A DNA stretch of 64,000 bases from Cellvibrio mixtus subsp. mixtus J3-8 (GTDB lineage Bacteria > Pseudomonadota > Gammaproteobacteria > Pseudomonadales > Cellvibrionaceae). The notes beneath the pieces were generated by a model that had not been told where the DNA came from, ran no database searches, and worked only from the letters and a program-made list of their open reading frames with translations. Below, in pieces: positions 54,445-63,477 of this stretch. Within the stretch, counting starts at the first letter, position 1, and each line of letters begins with the position of its first letter. The translations under genes were made by a program, and so were the position numbers. The stretch is from assembly GCF_000766945.1 (NCBI RefSeq), contig NZ_KN266207.1:1016412-1080411 (forward strand), read 5' to 3'.

Positions 54445-54870
54445 TCAAGTCCCGCCATATAAGGGAATGTAGGGACTGGACTCCATTGCCGAACGACGCT
54501 CCTCCTTACTACCAGAATCTGGTACGAGTACACGCAAATCGGGCATAACGAGTACATCCTGAGCCATATGGGCACTGATTACCGTATTCCATACGCTGGT
54601 ATTTTTTCCACCATTTGAGGTGGATTCCATAGTGTTTGCAGCTTGGACCAACTCAAACCAGATCTCCAACTTGCCTTTACGCCAGCCTTCCTCCAGCAAA
54701 TCTTGTGAGTATGAATCCGGATCATCCCCCTCAGCAGCAAGATCACATTCGCCACGCTCAGTTTCGGGAGCTGGAGAACAGCCTCCCAGCAAACACAGCA
54801 ATGTCACTATTTTTGTACAGCCTGTGAGCAAATTTGAGGCTAAGTATTTGAACCACCTAAACCGGGACAT
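54445..54870 (-). CDS. Hypothetical lipoprotein, 141 aa
   Basis: A small exported protein whose lipobox LLGGC puts the lipidated Cys at residue 31, after an unusually long, Arg/Lys-containing N region and a hydrophobic stretch (IVTLLCLLGG). The mature part is acidic (ERGECDLAAEGDDPDSYS) with a WRKGKLEIWFELVQAA helix. I recognise no family. It is 69 bases upstream of the DUF4230-like gene on the same strand and may belong to that group. It diverges from pabB. Confidence 0.55.
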   Translation of the reverse strand: MSRFRWFKYLASNLLTGCTKIVTLLCLLGGCSPAPETERGECDLAAEGDDPDSYSQDLLEEGWRKGKLEIWFELVQAANTMESTSNGGKNTSVWNTVISAHMAQDVLVMPDLRVLVPDSGSKEERRSAMESSPYIPLYGGT

Positions 54871-54989
54871 GAAATTACTCCTTGATCAGATACCGAATAC
54901 CTGGCCAGTATAAGGTAGAATACTGCTTCCTTGTTTGCGCCTATTGACAGGCCAAACGTTCAAGCTCTGATTTGCGATACCCCACACAG

Positions 54990-56405
54990 ATGCATCCAGA
55001 CCTTTTGATCAAACCACTCATTTATCAACCAGAATCAGCACACTGGTTTTTACGTGTGCGTCATTTGCCCTACGCAATCTGGTTGGATTCATGTCATCCC
55101 GGCAGCCCCTATGGCCGCTTCGATATTATCAGCGCCGCACCGCAGTGCATATTCGAAACATACGGAGAAAAAACCAGTATTCAATTTTGCGACGGCAAGC
55201 ACGAGGAATCCCGGCAAGACCCGTTTGTACTACTAAAACAGTATCTGCCAATTGATAACCAACAAACTGAAGAGCTACCGTTTACAGGCGGAGGTCTCGG
55301 TTATTTCGGGTACGATTTGGGCCGTCGCCTGGAGCGGATGCCAATAAAATCACAACAGGATATAAACATGCCCGATATGTGTTTGGGAATTTATCCCTGG
55401 GCAATTATTCAGGACCATCATCAACACAAGGCCTGGCTGGTAATTAATGAAGGGTTAAGCCAAAACCTGAATAGTCGCTATAATTTTTCAGCCATTGAAA
55501 CGCTTTTTTTACATTCATCAGAAAACACCAAACGTGATGCATTAGCATTATTTCACGCTGACAAGAAAAATATTTTTAAAATTAATAAATTTGGTAGCAA
55601 TCTAAACGCTGAAAATTATTATTCATCTATTGCTAAAATTCAGGAATACATCCTTGCGGGCGACTGCTATCAAGTCAATTTTGCCCAGCGATTTAGTACA
55701 GAATTTGATGGCGATCCATTTATTGCCTATCTGCTATTACGCGAAGCGCTACCTTCACCTTTCTCCGGCTTTATGCAATTGAAAAATGGAACCGTGTTAA
55801 GTTTATCGCCAGAGCGTTTTATTCAGGTGAGTGGCACACATGTGGAAACCAAACCCATTAAAGGAACCATCAAGCGAGGCGCAACGCCAATAGAAGATGC
55901 AGCAAATTCCCTATGGCTGCAGCAGAGCGTGAAAAATCGCGCGGAAAACGTAATGATTGTGGACTTGCTACGCAATGATCTCAGTAAACACTGCACAAAT
56001 GTGCAAGTACCTACATTATGCGAGTTACAGACCTTTGCTAATGTTCACCATCTGGTAAGTACTGTGACTGCTGAATTGCGTGAGAATACAACGGCAATTG
56101 ATGTGCTACGCGATAGCTTTCCCGGCGGCAGCATTACCGGAGCACCCAAGATCCGCGCGATGGAAATCATTGAAGAACTGGAACCCACACGACGCTCGCT
56201 TTATTGTGGCAGCCTGGGCTATATCAGTACCAATGGACGCATGGATACCAATATTGCCATACGCACCCTGGTGTGTGATTACAATAAAATGTATTGCTGG
56301 GGTGGCGGAGGAATCGTGGCAGATTCAGAAGCGGAACAGGAATACCGTGAGTCCATTGCCAAGGTAAAAGTGTTAATGGATACACTCGAACTAAACTTTA
56401 GCTAA
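54990..56405 (+). CDS. pabB: Aminodeoxychorismate synthase component I
   Basis: A 471-residue chorismate-utilising enzyme that makes 4-amino-4-deoxychorismate for folate with PabA. The C-terminal catalytic domain has YYSSIAKIQEYILAGDCYQVNFAQRF, ERFIQVSGTHVETKPIKGTIKRG (the PIKGT Lys is the PabB nucleophile; TrpE has PIAGT), SFPGGSITGAPKIRAMEII and CGSLGYISTNGRMDTNIAIRT. This distinguishes it from anthranilate synthase. The start is the ATG of MHPDLLIKP; a TTG 18 bases upstream is possible. The dienelactone-hydrolase-type gene follows after 21 bases. Confidence 0.92.
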   Translation: MHPDLLIKPLIYQPESAHWFLRVRHLPYAIWLDSCHPGSPYGRFDIISAAPQCIFETYGEKTSIQFCDGKHEESRQDPFVLLKQYLPIDNQQTEELPFTGGGLGYFGYDLGRRLERMPIKSQQDINMPDMCLGIYPWAIIQDHHQHKAWLVINEGLSQNLNSRYNFSAIETLFLHSSENTKRDALALFHADKKNIFKINKFGSNLNAENYYSSIAKIQEYILAGDCYQVNFAQRFSTEFDGDPFIAYLLLREALPSPFSGFMQLKNGTVLSLSPERFIQVSGTHVETKPIKGTIKRGATPIEDAANSLWLQQSVKNRAENVMIVDLLRNDLSKHCTNVQVPTLCELQTFANVHHLVSTVTAELRENTTAIDVLRDSFPGGSITGAPKIRAMEIIEELEPTRRSLYCGSLGYISTNGRMDTNIAIRTLVCDYNKMYCWGGGGIVADSEAEQEYRESIAKVKVLMDTLELNFS

Positions 56406-56426
56406 TCGAAAAATCGAGGAGAGCAA

Positions 56427-57179
56427 ATGTTAATTCAAAATCACCAAATTGATTTGGAAACACCAACTGGCACTATGCGTTCTTACGTATATCACCCAAA
56501 AGACAGCGCTGAAACAGCAGGCAAAAAATTTCCGGCGATTATTCTTTACTCTGAAATTTTCCAGCAAACCTCCCCTATTCGTCGCAGCGCTCAAATCATG
56601 GCGGGCCATGGTTTTATAGTAATTGTTCCCGAAGTATTCCATGAATTAAATCCCATTGGAACTGTACTCGGTTATGACGATGCAGGTAGAGATAAAGGCA
56701 ATGCCGATAAAATTGCTAAATATTTGGAGGCACATGATTCCGATACGCAAACAATGATCAATTATTTGCGCACACTGGATTATTGCTCGGGGAAAATTGG
56801 TGCAATGGGGTTTTGTCTCGGTGGTGGCCTCGCTTATCGAGCAGCAATAAATCCGGAAATTTCAGCAACCAGTTGCTTTTATGCAACTGATATTCACTCA
56901 GGCCTTACACCATCAAAACCCGGCAATGAAAGCCTGGCCCGCACAGCTGAAATTAAAGGCGAACTACAGATGATTTGGGGCAAGCAAGATCCTCATATTC
57001 CCGCTGAAGGCCGCGCTTTGGTATATAAAAACCTGGTAGAAAAAGCAGTGAACTTTACCTGGCACGAATTCAACGGCGTGCACGCATTCATGCGTGATGA
57101 AGGCGATAGATACGACGCAGAATTACAATTACTTGGTTATCAAATGGCAATTGGGCTATTCAGGCGCGCACTTTATTAA
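56427..57179 (+). CDS. Dienelactone hydrolase family protein
   Basis: A 250-residue alpha/beta hydrolase with a Cys nucleophile: GAMGFCLGGGLAYRA near 127-141, Asp in IWGKQDPHIP near 186-195 and His in FNGVHAFMRDEG near 218-229. This is the Cys-Asp-His triad of dienelactone hydrolases. There is no aromatic degradation cluster nearby, so the natural substrate is probably another carboxylic ester or lactone. It is preceded by GAGGAGAG and follows pabB closely, suggesting co-transcription. Confidence 0.85.
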   Translation: MLIQNHQIDLETPTGTMRSYVYHPKDSAETAGKKFPAIILYSEIFQQTSPIRRSAQIMAGHGFIVIVPEVFHELNPIGTVLGYDDAGRDKGNADKIAKYLEAHDSDTQTMINYLRTLDYCSGKIGAMGFCLGGGLAYRAAINPEISATSCFYATDIHSGLTPSKPGNESLARTAEIKGELQMIWGKQDPHIPAEGRALVYKNLVEKAVNFTWHEFNGVHAFMRDEGDRYDAELQLLGYQMAIGLFRRALY

Positions 57180-57187
57180 TTTTATAG

Positions 57188-57220
57188 AAAATAAAAGGGC
57201 CATTTCGGCCCTTTTATTTT
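57188..57220. terminator. Bidirectional terminator between the DLH gene and thrH
   Basis: AAATAAAAGGGCC and GGCCCTTTTATTT form a perfect 13-bp stem around ATTTC, with A/T runs on both sides. Confidence 0.9.
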
Positions 57221-57241
57221 TAGTAATTTATCGCCAAAAAA

Positions 57242-57859
57242 TTACAAACTTAATTCGCGATTACTTGCCTTGATAAATTCTTTTTTCAGATCCTCAAACG
57301 TATGCACTGCGGGGAATTGCGGGAATTGTTCAATGACATTTTGCGGAGCATGGAACAAAATCCCCTGGTCTGCCTCACCCAACATAGTGGTGTCATTATA
57401 AGAATCACCGGCCGCAATTACGCGATAGTAAAGCGTTTTCAAAGCCAATACTGATTGGCGCTTTGGATCTCTCTGGCGCAAGGTATATCCCACTACCATT
57501 CCGCGCTCATCAACATTCAAACGATGACATAAAAGTGTTGGGAAACCTAATTGGCGCATCAGCGGTTGGGAAAATTCGTAAAAAGTGTCTGAGAGAATGA
57601 TGACCTGGAAGCGCTCTCGCAACCAGTTTACAAACTCCACGGCACCCTCAAGGGGCTTAAGAGTTGCAATCACATTCTGAATCTCTTTAAGACCCAATTT
57701 ATGTTCTTCTAAAATACGAATACGTTGCTTCATCAGTACATCGTAATCAGGGATATCGCGAGTGGTGGCTTTCAATTCTTCGATGCCAGTAACTTTCGCG
57801 AATTCAATCCAGATTTCCGGAACCAATACACCTTCCAGATCCAGGCATGCAATTTCCAC
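57242..57859 (-). CDS. thrH: Bifunctional phosphoserine phosphatase/homoserine phosphotransferase ThrH
   Basis: A 205-residue HAD-family enzyme, the same length as Pseudomonas ThrH. Motif I is ACLDLEGVLVPEIW (nucleophile Asp), motif II ILSDTFYEFSQPLM and motif IV AAGDSYNDTTML. KATTRDIPDYDVLMKQR and DPKRQSV are near-invariant in ThrH. It dephosphorylates phosphoserine and can transfer the phosphate to homoserine, linking serine and threonine synthesis. The start is a GTG (VEIACL) with GGAGG five to nine bases upstream; the frame upstream of it reads through the ribosome binding site. Confidence 0.92.
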   Translation of the reverse strand: MEIACLDLEGVLVPEIWIEFAKVTGIEELKATTRDIPDYDVLMKQRIRILEEHKLGLKEIQNVIATLKPLEGAVEFVNWLRERFQVIILSDTFYEFSQPLMRQLGFPTLLCHRLNVDERGMVVGYTLRQRDPKRQSVLALKTLYYRVIAAGDSYNDTTMLGEADQGILFHAPQNVIEQFPQFPAVHTFEDLKKEFIKASNRELSL

Positions 57860-58086
57860 AGCAACCTCCAAAACGGTTAAAAATAAGGCTATTCAGGATA
57901 AAAGAGTGGCGGCAATCTACCCGTTTTGTCACGGCAAAGCAAACCAAATACAAGTCTCCGGTATATTTTCCAGTTATCAGGCTATAGCCTCTTCTTGGGA
58001 CAAACACACCTGCTCTGGTATCCTTTACTACCCTATGAGGATGGCCGATCAGAAAAGGCCAATATATATCACCGTGAGTAGCCGTT

Positions 58087-58812
58087 ATGACCGAAAACCT
58101 AATCAATGTGGTCGACCTTGAAGCCAAATTACAACAAGAAAGTCCGCAAAAAATTATCAAATATGCCCTGAAACAATTTGAAAATATTGCTATTTCTTTT
58201 AGTGGTGCTGAAGACGTAGCGCTAATTGAAATGGCCCACAATTATCGCCCGGATGTACCGGTATTTTGTCTTGATACTGGCCGGTTACATCCTGAAACCT
58301 ATCGATTTATTGAAAAGGTGCGCAAACATTATGGAATTAAAATTGACGTAATATCCCCGGATGGTGAAGCAGTACGCAAGTTGGTAACAGAAAAAGGGCT
58401 ATTTAGTTTTTACGAAGATGACCATAAAGAATGCTGCGGCATTCGCAAAATTGAACCACTGAGGAAAAAGCTTCTCACTGTGGACGCATGGATTACTGGT
58501 CAGCGCAAGGACCAAAGCCCAACCAGAGCGGAAATTCCGGTGATTCAAGATGATAAGGCGTTTGCGCGCCCGGGGGCAACCTTAACCAAATTTAACCCTC
58601 TTGCAAACTGGTCCTCAAAAGAGGTTTGGGATTACATACGTTTATGTGAAGTACCGTATAACGAACTACATGAGCGTGGCTTTGTATCTATTGGTTGCGA
58701 ACCATGCACACGCCCAATTGCACCTGGACAGCATGAACGTGAAGGTCGCTGGTGGTGGGAAGAAGCCACCAAGAAAGAATGTGGATTACATGCGGGAAAT
58801 ATCGATAAATAA
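58087..58812 (+). CDS. cysH: Assimilatory adenylyl-sulfate (APS) reductase, [4Fe-4S] type
   Basis: A 241-residue sulfur-assimilation enzyme. The ATP-PPase-like core has [17 protein letters not shown] and [14 protein letters not shown]. Two Cys pairs, [12 protein letters not shown] and IGCEPCTR, provide the four ligands of a [4Fe-4S] cluster. This marks the APS-reducing form found in Pseudomonas rather than the cluster-free PAPS reductase of E. coli. The catalytic C-terminal Cys is in ECGLHAG, where thioredoxin reduces the S-sulfo intermediate. The start is the ATG of [10 protein letters not shown]. It is divergent from thrH. Confidence 0.94.
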   Translation: MTENLINVVDLEAKLQQESPQKIIKYALKQFENIAISFSGAEDVALIEMAHNYRPDVPVFCLDTGRLHPETYRFIEKVRKHYGIKIDVISPDGEAVRKLVTEKGLFSFYEDDHKECCGIRKIEPLRKKLLTVDAWITGQRKDQSPTRAEIPVIQDDKAFARPGATLTKFNPLANWSSKEVWDYIRLCEVPYNELHERGFVSIGCEPCTRPIAPGQHEREGRWWWEEATKKECGLHAGNIDK

Positions 58813-58843
58813 CACCCGTATTCAGTTGAACACGGATGTTATT
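58808..58843. terminator. Possible terminator between cysH and the convergent hypothetical gene
   Basis: AATAACACCCGT and ACGGATGTTATT pair over 12 bases with one mismatch. It is A/T-rich and overlaps the cysH stop, so it is weak. Confidence 0.4.
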
Positions 58844-58852
58844 AATTAGAGC

Positions 58853-59224
58853 TTACACGCTCCCCAGATTTATCCTGGAAGAAGAACCTGAAATCTTGCC
58901 AAGCCATTTGTTTGTTGGCCAATTGGAAATCGATAATGTTTTGATTGTCGTGGAGCCATTCAGACCGATAATTTCAACTGATTTCAATAGAAGCTTGGAT
59001 GTTTCGGCATCCATTGAAGAAACATACAGTTCAAAAAGGCTCAACGTAAATTCACTATCAGAAATCGATGGGATTTGGGCATTGGTTTCTTTCACACCAT
59101 TGGCTGTTTGACTAACTACCTGCTCCCACCCACCTATCGAACTTACATTCAACTCAATATCAACATTATTCGGGCCAACTTTTTCCTCAGTTGTTGCAAT
59201 AAATTTGAACGCATTAATAGCCAT
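58853..59224 (-). CDS. Hypothetical protein, 123 aa
   Basis: A soluble protein rich in Ser/Thr/Ile/Val, starting MAINAFKFIATTEEK, with alternating polar/hydrophobic stretches that suggest a beta-sandwich. There is no signal peptide or Cys. A strong GAAGGAG ribosome binding site six bases before the ATG supports it as an expressed gene. I recognise no family. It stands alone between convergent cysH and the TPR gene's terminator. The base composition looks more A/T-rich than its neighbours, so recent acquisition is possible. Confidence 0.6.
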   Translation of the reverse strand: MAINAFKFIATTEEKVGPNNVDIELNVSSIGGWEQVVSQTANGVKETNAQIPSISDSEFTLSLFELYVSSMDAETSKLLLKSVEIIGLNGSTTIKTLSISNWPTNKWLGKISGSSSRINLGSV

Positions 59225-59580
59225 TTTTAACTCCTTCTTTGAATTCAATAGTTATCAAACTAATTTCTTTTTCATGTACTCCGTATTAACGCTACGGAGT
59301 ACATCAGAATAAAATCGTTTCTCTCCCTCGTCCACCCATCGGTACTGACCCAAACAATAATGGCACCTCATACATCAATAATTCCTATTGCCAGATGAAA
59401 TACGTTTCCTTTTGTAATAAACCATTGCTACAACCAAATTATTGGAGGCAAATTCAGAGGGAATAATTAAAAACGTCAGGTTACAGCTCAAAAAAAATGC
59501 CAGAGTAAATGTTACTCTGGCATTTTCAAACAACTTAAAAGTCTTTAGAAATGTAATGGCATTCCAATTAACTAATAAGC
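59225..59580. other. 356-base intergenic region
   Basis: No gene seen. It contains the promoter of the 123-residue protein and the terminator of the TonB2 operon. Confidence 0.4.
59491..59525 (-). terminator. Terminator of the tonB-exbBD operon
   Basis: On the minus strand AAAATGCCAGAGTAA and TTACTCTGGCATTTT pair perfectly over 15 bases with a 3-base loop, running into T7. It lies about 55 bases after the TPR gene stop. Confidence 0.88.
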
Positions 59581-60846
59581 TTATTTAGTTTTGTTGGCTT
59601 GAATTACCCACAAACGAGACATCAAAGCCAATTTTGACGATGATGGAACCTGTTTGAAAGCTTGAATAGCTTCAGCCTTTTTATTCAGCGCCAAATTAGC
59701 AATACCAATATTAATATTCACATCATCTTTAATATTGTTAACGCCACCTTTTGCTAGACCTTTACTGAAAGCTGCAATAGCATTTTCGTATTGTCCGTGA
59801 CCTAAATAAGCTTCACCTACTTTAACTAAGGCTTCACCTGTTGGTTTAGCCGCAGCTTCTTTTTCAATAGATGGCAACAACTTCAAGTCTTCAGCAGCTT
59901 GTGTTTTAGCCAGGTTTAAAAGCTTCAAATCACGATCTTTGGACGCGCTTTTGCCCAATACACCTTTGGCGAAACCTTCTTCCAATATAGTTTTGGCATC
60001 ACCTGGATTGGTTACAGCAATCGACAACTCAGCCAATTCGATATACTCATCTGGCTGCAACAAACCAGCTTTTTGAACCAACTTCAAATAAATGACATTT
60101 TGGCGATCGCTAAATGACGAACCTTGCAACAAATAAGTAAACATATCTGACCAATATTTATCGGTCGGATGTGTTTGTAATAATTGCTCAAGTGTAAGTA
60201 CAACATCAGCTTTTTTATTTTGCTTATGCTGACTGCTCATTAACAACTGTAGCCATTCTTCTTCAATTGGCTTACCTTGTTTTTTGGCAGTATCAATAAT
60301 ACGTTTCGCATATTCTTCGGAGCGAGCAAAATTATTTTGCAAATAATAAGCCTGAGCTATCTGGCGTTGAACTTCCAAATCAGCACCCGCAACTTTTAGA
60401 TAGCGCTCACTTAATTCAATGGCTTTTGGATAATTCTTCAACGCAAAATAAATTTGCGCCATATTCAAAATACGCTTTGGCTCTTCTTCTTTCTTGAATT
60501 GCCCGGCAGCAAGCATTTTTTCATAAACAGCAACTGCACCTGCATAGTCTTTTAAGTTGACCATACAAAATGCCAACATTTCATTGATAATGGCATCTTC
60601 AGTAGCATTCTTACCTTCAATCGCTGCAACTTCTTTAGTTTTTGCGAGAGCTTCTTTCCACTTTTTAGCATCCATCAGCTCACGAGCCTCTTTCAGAGGC
60701 TTGCCTACTTTGGCGCTCACTTTTTGGGCTTCTGCAGCTTTTGCAGCAAACGCATGCTGGCTCACTACAGGGGCAATTGCCATGCTGGAACAAACACCAA
60801 GCACAGCAATGCGTAAAAAACGGTTCAATTTTTTATTCGACAACAT
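59581..60846 (-). CDS. TPR-repeat periplasmic protein of the TonB2 system
   Basis: A 421-residue exported protein with a signal peptide (FLRIAVLGVCSSMAIAPVVSQHAFA, cleaved near residue 34). The rest is helical with TPR units, e.g. AINEMLAFCMVNLKDYAGAVAVYEKML, ILNMAQIYFALKNYPKAIELSERYL and IAQAYYLQNNFARSEEYAKRII, plus others near the C terminus. Proteins of this place in TonB2 operons (TtpC-independent, TPR type) are linked to energising TonB-dependent uptake. The ATG of MLSNKKLNRF was chosen, with GAGTTGAAG upstream. It is last in the operon. Confidence 0.85.
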   Translation of the reverse strand: MLSNKKLNRFLRIAVLGVCSSMAIAPVVSQHAFAAKAAEAQKVSAKVGKPLKEARELMDAKKWKEALAKTKEVAAIEGKNATEDAIINEMLAFCMVNLKDYAGAVAVYEKMLAAGQFKKEEEPKRILNMAQIYFALKNYPKAIELSERYLKVAGADLEVQRQIAQAYYLQNNFARSEEYAKRIIDTAKKQGKPIEEEWLQLLMSSQHKQNKKADVVLTLEQLLQTHPTDKYWSDMFTYLLQGSSFSDRQNVIYLKLVQKAGLLQPDEYIELAELSIAVTNPGDAKTILEEGFAKGVLGKSASKDRDLKLLNLAKTQAAEDLKLLPSIEKEAAAKPTGEALVKVGEAYLGHGQYENAIAAFSKGLAKGGVNNIKDDVNINIGIANLALNKKAEAIQAFKQVPSSSKLALMSRLWVIQANKTK

Positions 60847-60921
60847 AGCTTCAACTCTTTTTTGACGTAAAAATTCAAGCAATTAAAATAAATTAATATC
60901 GCTAAAACTAAAAAAGCTTGA

Positions 60922-61341
60922 TTACTCAAGCTTTTCATTACCAATGATACCGATATTGGTTAACCCTAAACGCTGGGCTGTCGCCAATACTTTTGCAACG
61001 ATATCGTATTTAGCCAATTTGTGCGGCTTTAAGTGGATTTCAGGCATCGGATCCATCTTGGCAGCATGCAACATATAATTTTTAAGCATTTCACCATCGC
61101 GCACTACAGTGCCATCCCAACGCATAGTACCGTCAAAGTCTACGTCAATACTGATGATGGTCGGCAATACCGTAGGTGGTGGCGAGCTATTTATCGGCAT
61201 ATCCATTTTCACTGCGTGAGTCTGGATAGGCAGAGTAATAATTAGCATCACAATTAAAACCAGCATAACGTCAATCAATGGAGTGGTATTCATCTCCACC
61301 ATTACATCATCGCTAGCACTGTTACCAACATTCATACCCAT
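60922..61341 (-). CDS. exbD: ExbD-type biopolymer transport protein (second copy)
   Basis: A 139-residue inner-membrane protein with one N-terminal transmembrane helix: EMNTTPLIDVMLVLIVMLIITLP. The Asp in PLIDVMLV is the proton-carrying residue. The periplasmic domain ends LATAQRLGLTNIGIIGNEK. It forms the stator with ExbB and drives TonB. Its periplasmic domain differs enough from the neighbouring copy that the two may form a heteromer. Confidence 0.92.
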   Translation of the reverse strand: MGMNVGNSASDDVMVEMNTTPLIDVMLVLIVMLIITLPIQTHAVKMDMPINSSPPPTVLPTIISIDVDFDGTMRWDGTVVRDGEMLKNYMLHAAKMDPMPEIHLKPHKLAKYDIVAKVLATAQRLGLTNIGIIGNEKLE

Positions 61342-61365
61342 ATTAATAACCTCTGCTTAACGCAC

Positions 61366-61782
61366 TTATCGAACTGGAATTGTAATAAATCCAATTTTGC
61401 TGATGCCTGAACGCTGACAATACAAAACCAAACGACCAACGTGCTCATAACGACCAGCCAAATCACCACGGATGTGGACCTCGGGCTGTGGACGAATAAC
61501 TGAAACTTCTTTCAGCTTGGCCAGCAACGTCGCCTTATCTGCAATTCTTGCGTCGTTCCAGTAGTATTCGCCATCTTTGGTTACAGCGATCACGATGTTT
61601 TCTGGTTTAGTCTGGGTCGGAGTATTTGAAACGTTAGGCAAATCAATTTGCACAGTTTTGATTACAACCGGAATAGTAATCAGGAAAATAATCAACATAA
61701 CCAACATAACGTCTACTAGAGGCGTGGTGTTAATTGTCGAGTTGAGTTCTTCCTCTTCTCCAGCAGAAATATTCATGCCCAT
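61366..61782 (-). CDS. exbD: ExbD-type biopolymer transport protein (first copy)
   Basis: A 138-residue protein with the transmembrane segment INTTPLVDVMLVMLIIFLITIPV; the Asp in LVDVMLV is the proton-carrying residue. The periplasmic part reads VHIRGDLAGRYEHVGRLVLYCQRSGISKIGFI. It is 24 bases upstream of the second exbD and 76 bases downstream of exbB. Two exbD genes in a row are a known arrangement of TonB2 operons. Confidence 0.92.
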   Translation of the reverse strand: MGMNISAGEEEELNSTINTTPLVDVMLVMLIIFLITIPVVIKTVQIDLPNVSNTPTQTKPENIVIAVTKDGEYYWNDARIADKATLLAKLKEVSVIRPQPEVHIRGDLAGRYEHVGRLVLYCQRSGISKIGFITIPVR

Positions 61783-61858
61783 AATCTATAGCTCCCGGGT
61801 TTGTTCGTAAGAGCTTGGACAAACAACCCAAGCTCTTGTTTCGGTTAAGAACAGCTAA

Positions 61859-62806
61859 TTATTGACCGCCACGTACACCCATAGCCAGGTTTGCATGGAT
61901 GTCACCAGCAAACTTACGCAGAGACTCAACGATTACTTTATTACGACGAACTAACCAGTTGTATGCCAATACCGCAGGTACCGCTACACCCAGACCGATT
62001 GCAGTCATGATCAACGCTTCACCCACTGGACCCGCTACCTTATCGATACTTGCTTGACCAGTAATACCGATTGCGATCAGAGCGTGGTAGATCCCCCATA
62101 CGGTACCGAACAGACCAACGAACGGAGAACATGAACCAACAGTTGCCAGTGTTGACAGACCAGTTTGCAATTGACCGCTTACTTGCTCAACAGTACGTTG
62201 CAATTGATGCGCAACCCAATCAGACAGATCAACTTTTTCACCAGTACGCGCTGCGTGTTGCTTGGCAGCAAGAATGCCCTCTTCAGCAACAGCACGGAAT
62301 GCACTGCTTTCTTTATAAACTTTAAGACCTTCAGTCAAATCTTTGCTTTCCCAGAATCTACGGGTAGCTTTAGCTTGTGACAGCAAACCTTGTTGTTGAA
62401 TCAGTTTGGTAACCAATACGTACCAGGTTGCTGCTGACATGATGATCATAATGATCAAAGTGCCTTTAGCAATAACGTCACCTTGTTCCCACAGTTCTTT
62501 CAAACCAAACTGGGAGCCATGAGCGGCTGTAGCTGCTTCAGCTGCAGTAGCAGCGTTAGCTGCATCATCGCTAGCTACTGAACTGGTTTCAGCAGAAGCA
62601 TCAACTGCTGCTGGATCTGCTGCTGGATCAACTGGAACTGCACCGGCATCAACCGCCGCAGCATCGGTAGCAGGTGCTGCTTCAACTGCTGGAGCAGAAG
62701 CATCGGGAGTAGCTGTGTCCTGGGCATAGGCAGAACTCAAAGAAAGTGGAGCACCCAACAACAACACAAGTTGCAACACTAAAGATGATGAGAATTTTGC
62801 TTTCAT
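61859..62806 (-). CDS. exbB: ExbB/TolQ-type proton channel protein with Ala-rich periplasmic extension
   Basis: A 315-residue protein with three core transmembrane helices (about 115-135, 215-240 and 265-285). The last two carry SCSPFVGLFGTVWGIYHALIAIG and PVGEALIMTAIGLGVAVPAVLAYNWLVRR. Before the core is a signal peptide ending SSAYAQ and an Ala/Asp/Val-rich low-complexity segment (about 28-95). This makes it longer than E. coli ExbB (244). The extension would lie in the periplasm. It forms the pentameric channel with ExbD. Confidence 0.92.
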   Translation of the reverse strand: MKAKFSSSLVLQLVLLLGAPLSLSSAYAQDTATPDASAPAVEAAPATDAAAVDAGAVPVDPAADPAAVDASAETSSVASDDAANAATAAEAATAAHGSQFGLKELWEQGDVIAKGTLIIMIIMSAATWYVLVTKLIQQQGLLSQAKATRRFWESKDLTEGLKVYKESSAFRAVAEEGILAAKQHAARTGEKVDLSDWVAHQLQRTVEQVSGQLQTGLSTLATVGSCSPFVGLFGTVWGIYHALIAIGITGQASIDKVAGPVGEALIMTAIGLGVAVPAVLAYNWLVRRNKVIVESLRKFAGDIHANLAMGVRGGQ

Positions 62807-62868
62807 GTTTAAATCCTACGTGTAGATATGTTTATCAATTTAAGTTAAAACCATTCGCAACAAATCGA

Positions 62869-63477
62869 TTATTTTTCGTCGATTTTGAAGCGGAACTTAA
62901 TACGGTGCCAACAAGCAACTGGTTGGGTACCCTTCATACAAGGCTCGAATTTCCAAGCGCGAATCGCATGCTTGAGAGCGGCCTCATCCAGTCGTTCGAA
63001 ACCACTGGTTCCTTCAACCTTGCCATCGCGCACCTTCCCGGATTCATCGAGATAAAGCGCAAGACCAACTGACCCTTCCTCACCAAGACGCAATGATGCT
63101 GATGGATAAGGAGGACGGCTAAGCCCCTTTTTGGGCGGACGAGGAGGTGTAGTTTTCGCTTCCTCAACCGGTTTTTTAGAAACTGTAATTGCATTGGCGT
63201 TCGATGGTGGCGGTGCATCTGCCGTAAATTCGATATCCGGTGGAGGAACGAAATCAGGCGGCGGAGGCACAAAATCAGGCGGAGGTGGTGGCGGTGCCTC
63301 TTCTTCTGGCGGCGCTTCTTCCTCAATGATCTTTGCATCAATCTGCTGTTTAACAATCTCCAAAGGATTGTGGCCAAGATTATTAAGAAGCAGATAGACG
63401 ATTACCACGTGAAATAGCACAACAACCGCTATCCCCGTGATTCGCTCTGGTAAGGTTTTTTTTGCTTTATATGACAT
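62869..63477 (-). CDS. tonB: TonB energy transducer
   Basis: A 202-residue protein. It has one transmembrane helix (ITGIAVVVLFHVVIVYLLL, residues about 15-35), then a Glu/Pro-rich rigid spacer with two PPPDFVPPP units (about 55-85). The C-terminal TonB domain has SRPPYPSASLRLGEEGSVGLALYLDESGKV and ALKHAIRAWKFEPCMKGTQPVACWHRIKFRF. The His in the helix and the YP-x2 motif are typical. Two Cys in the C-terminal domain may form a disulfide. It is first of the operon. The ATG of MSYKAKK was preferred over a TTG six bases... upstream in frame. Confidence 0.93.
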   Translation of the reverse strand: MSYKAKKTLPERITGIAVVVLFHVVIVYLLLNNLGHNPLEIVKQQIDAKIIEEEAPPEEEAPPPPPPDFVPPPPDFVPPPDIEFTADAPPPSNANAITVSKKPVEEAKTTPPRPPKKGLSRPPYPSASLRLGEEGSVGLALYLDESGKVRDGKVEGTSGFERLDEAALKHAIRAWKFEPCMKGTQPVACWHRIKFRFKIDEK

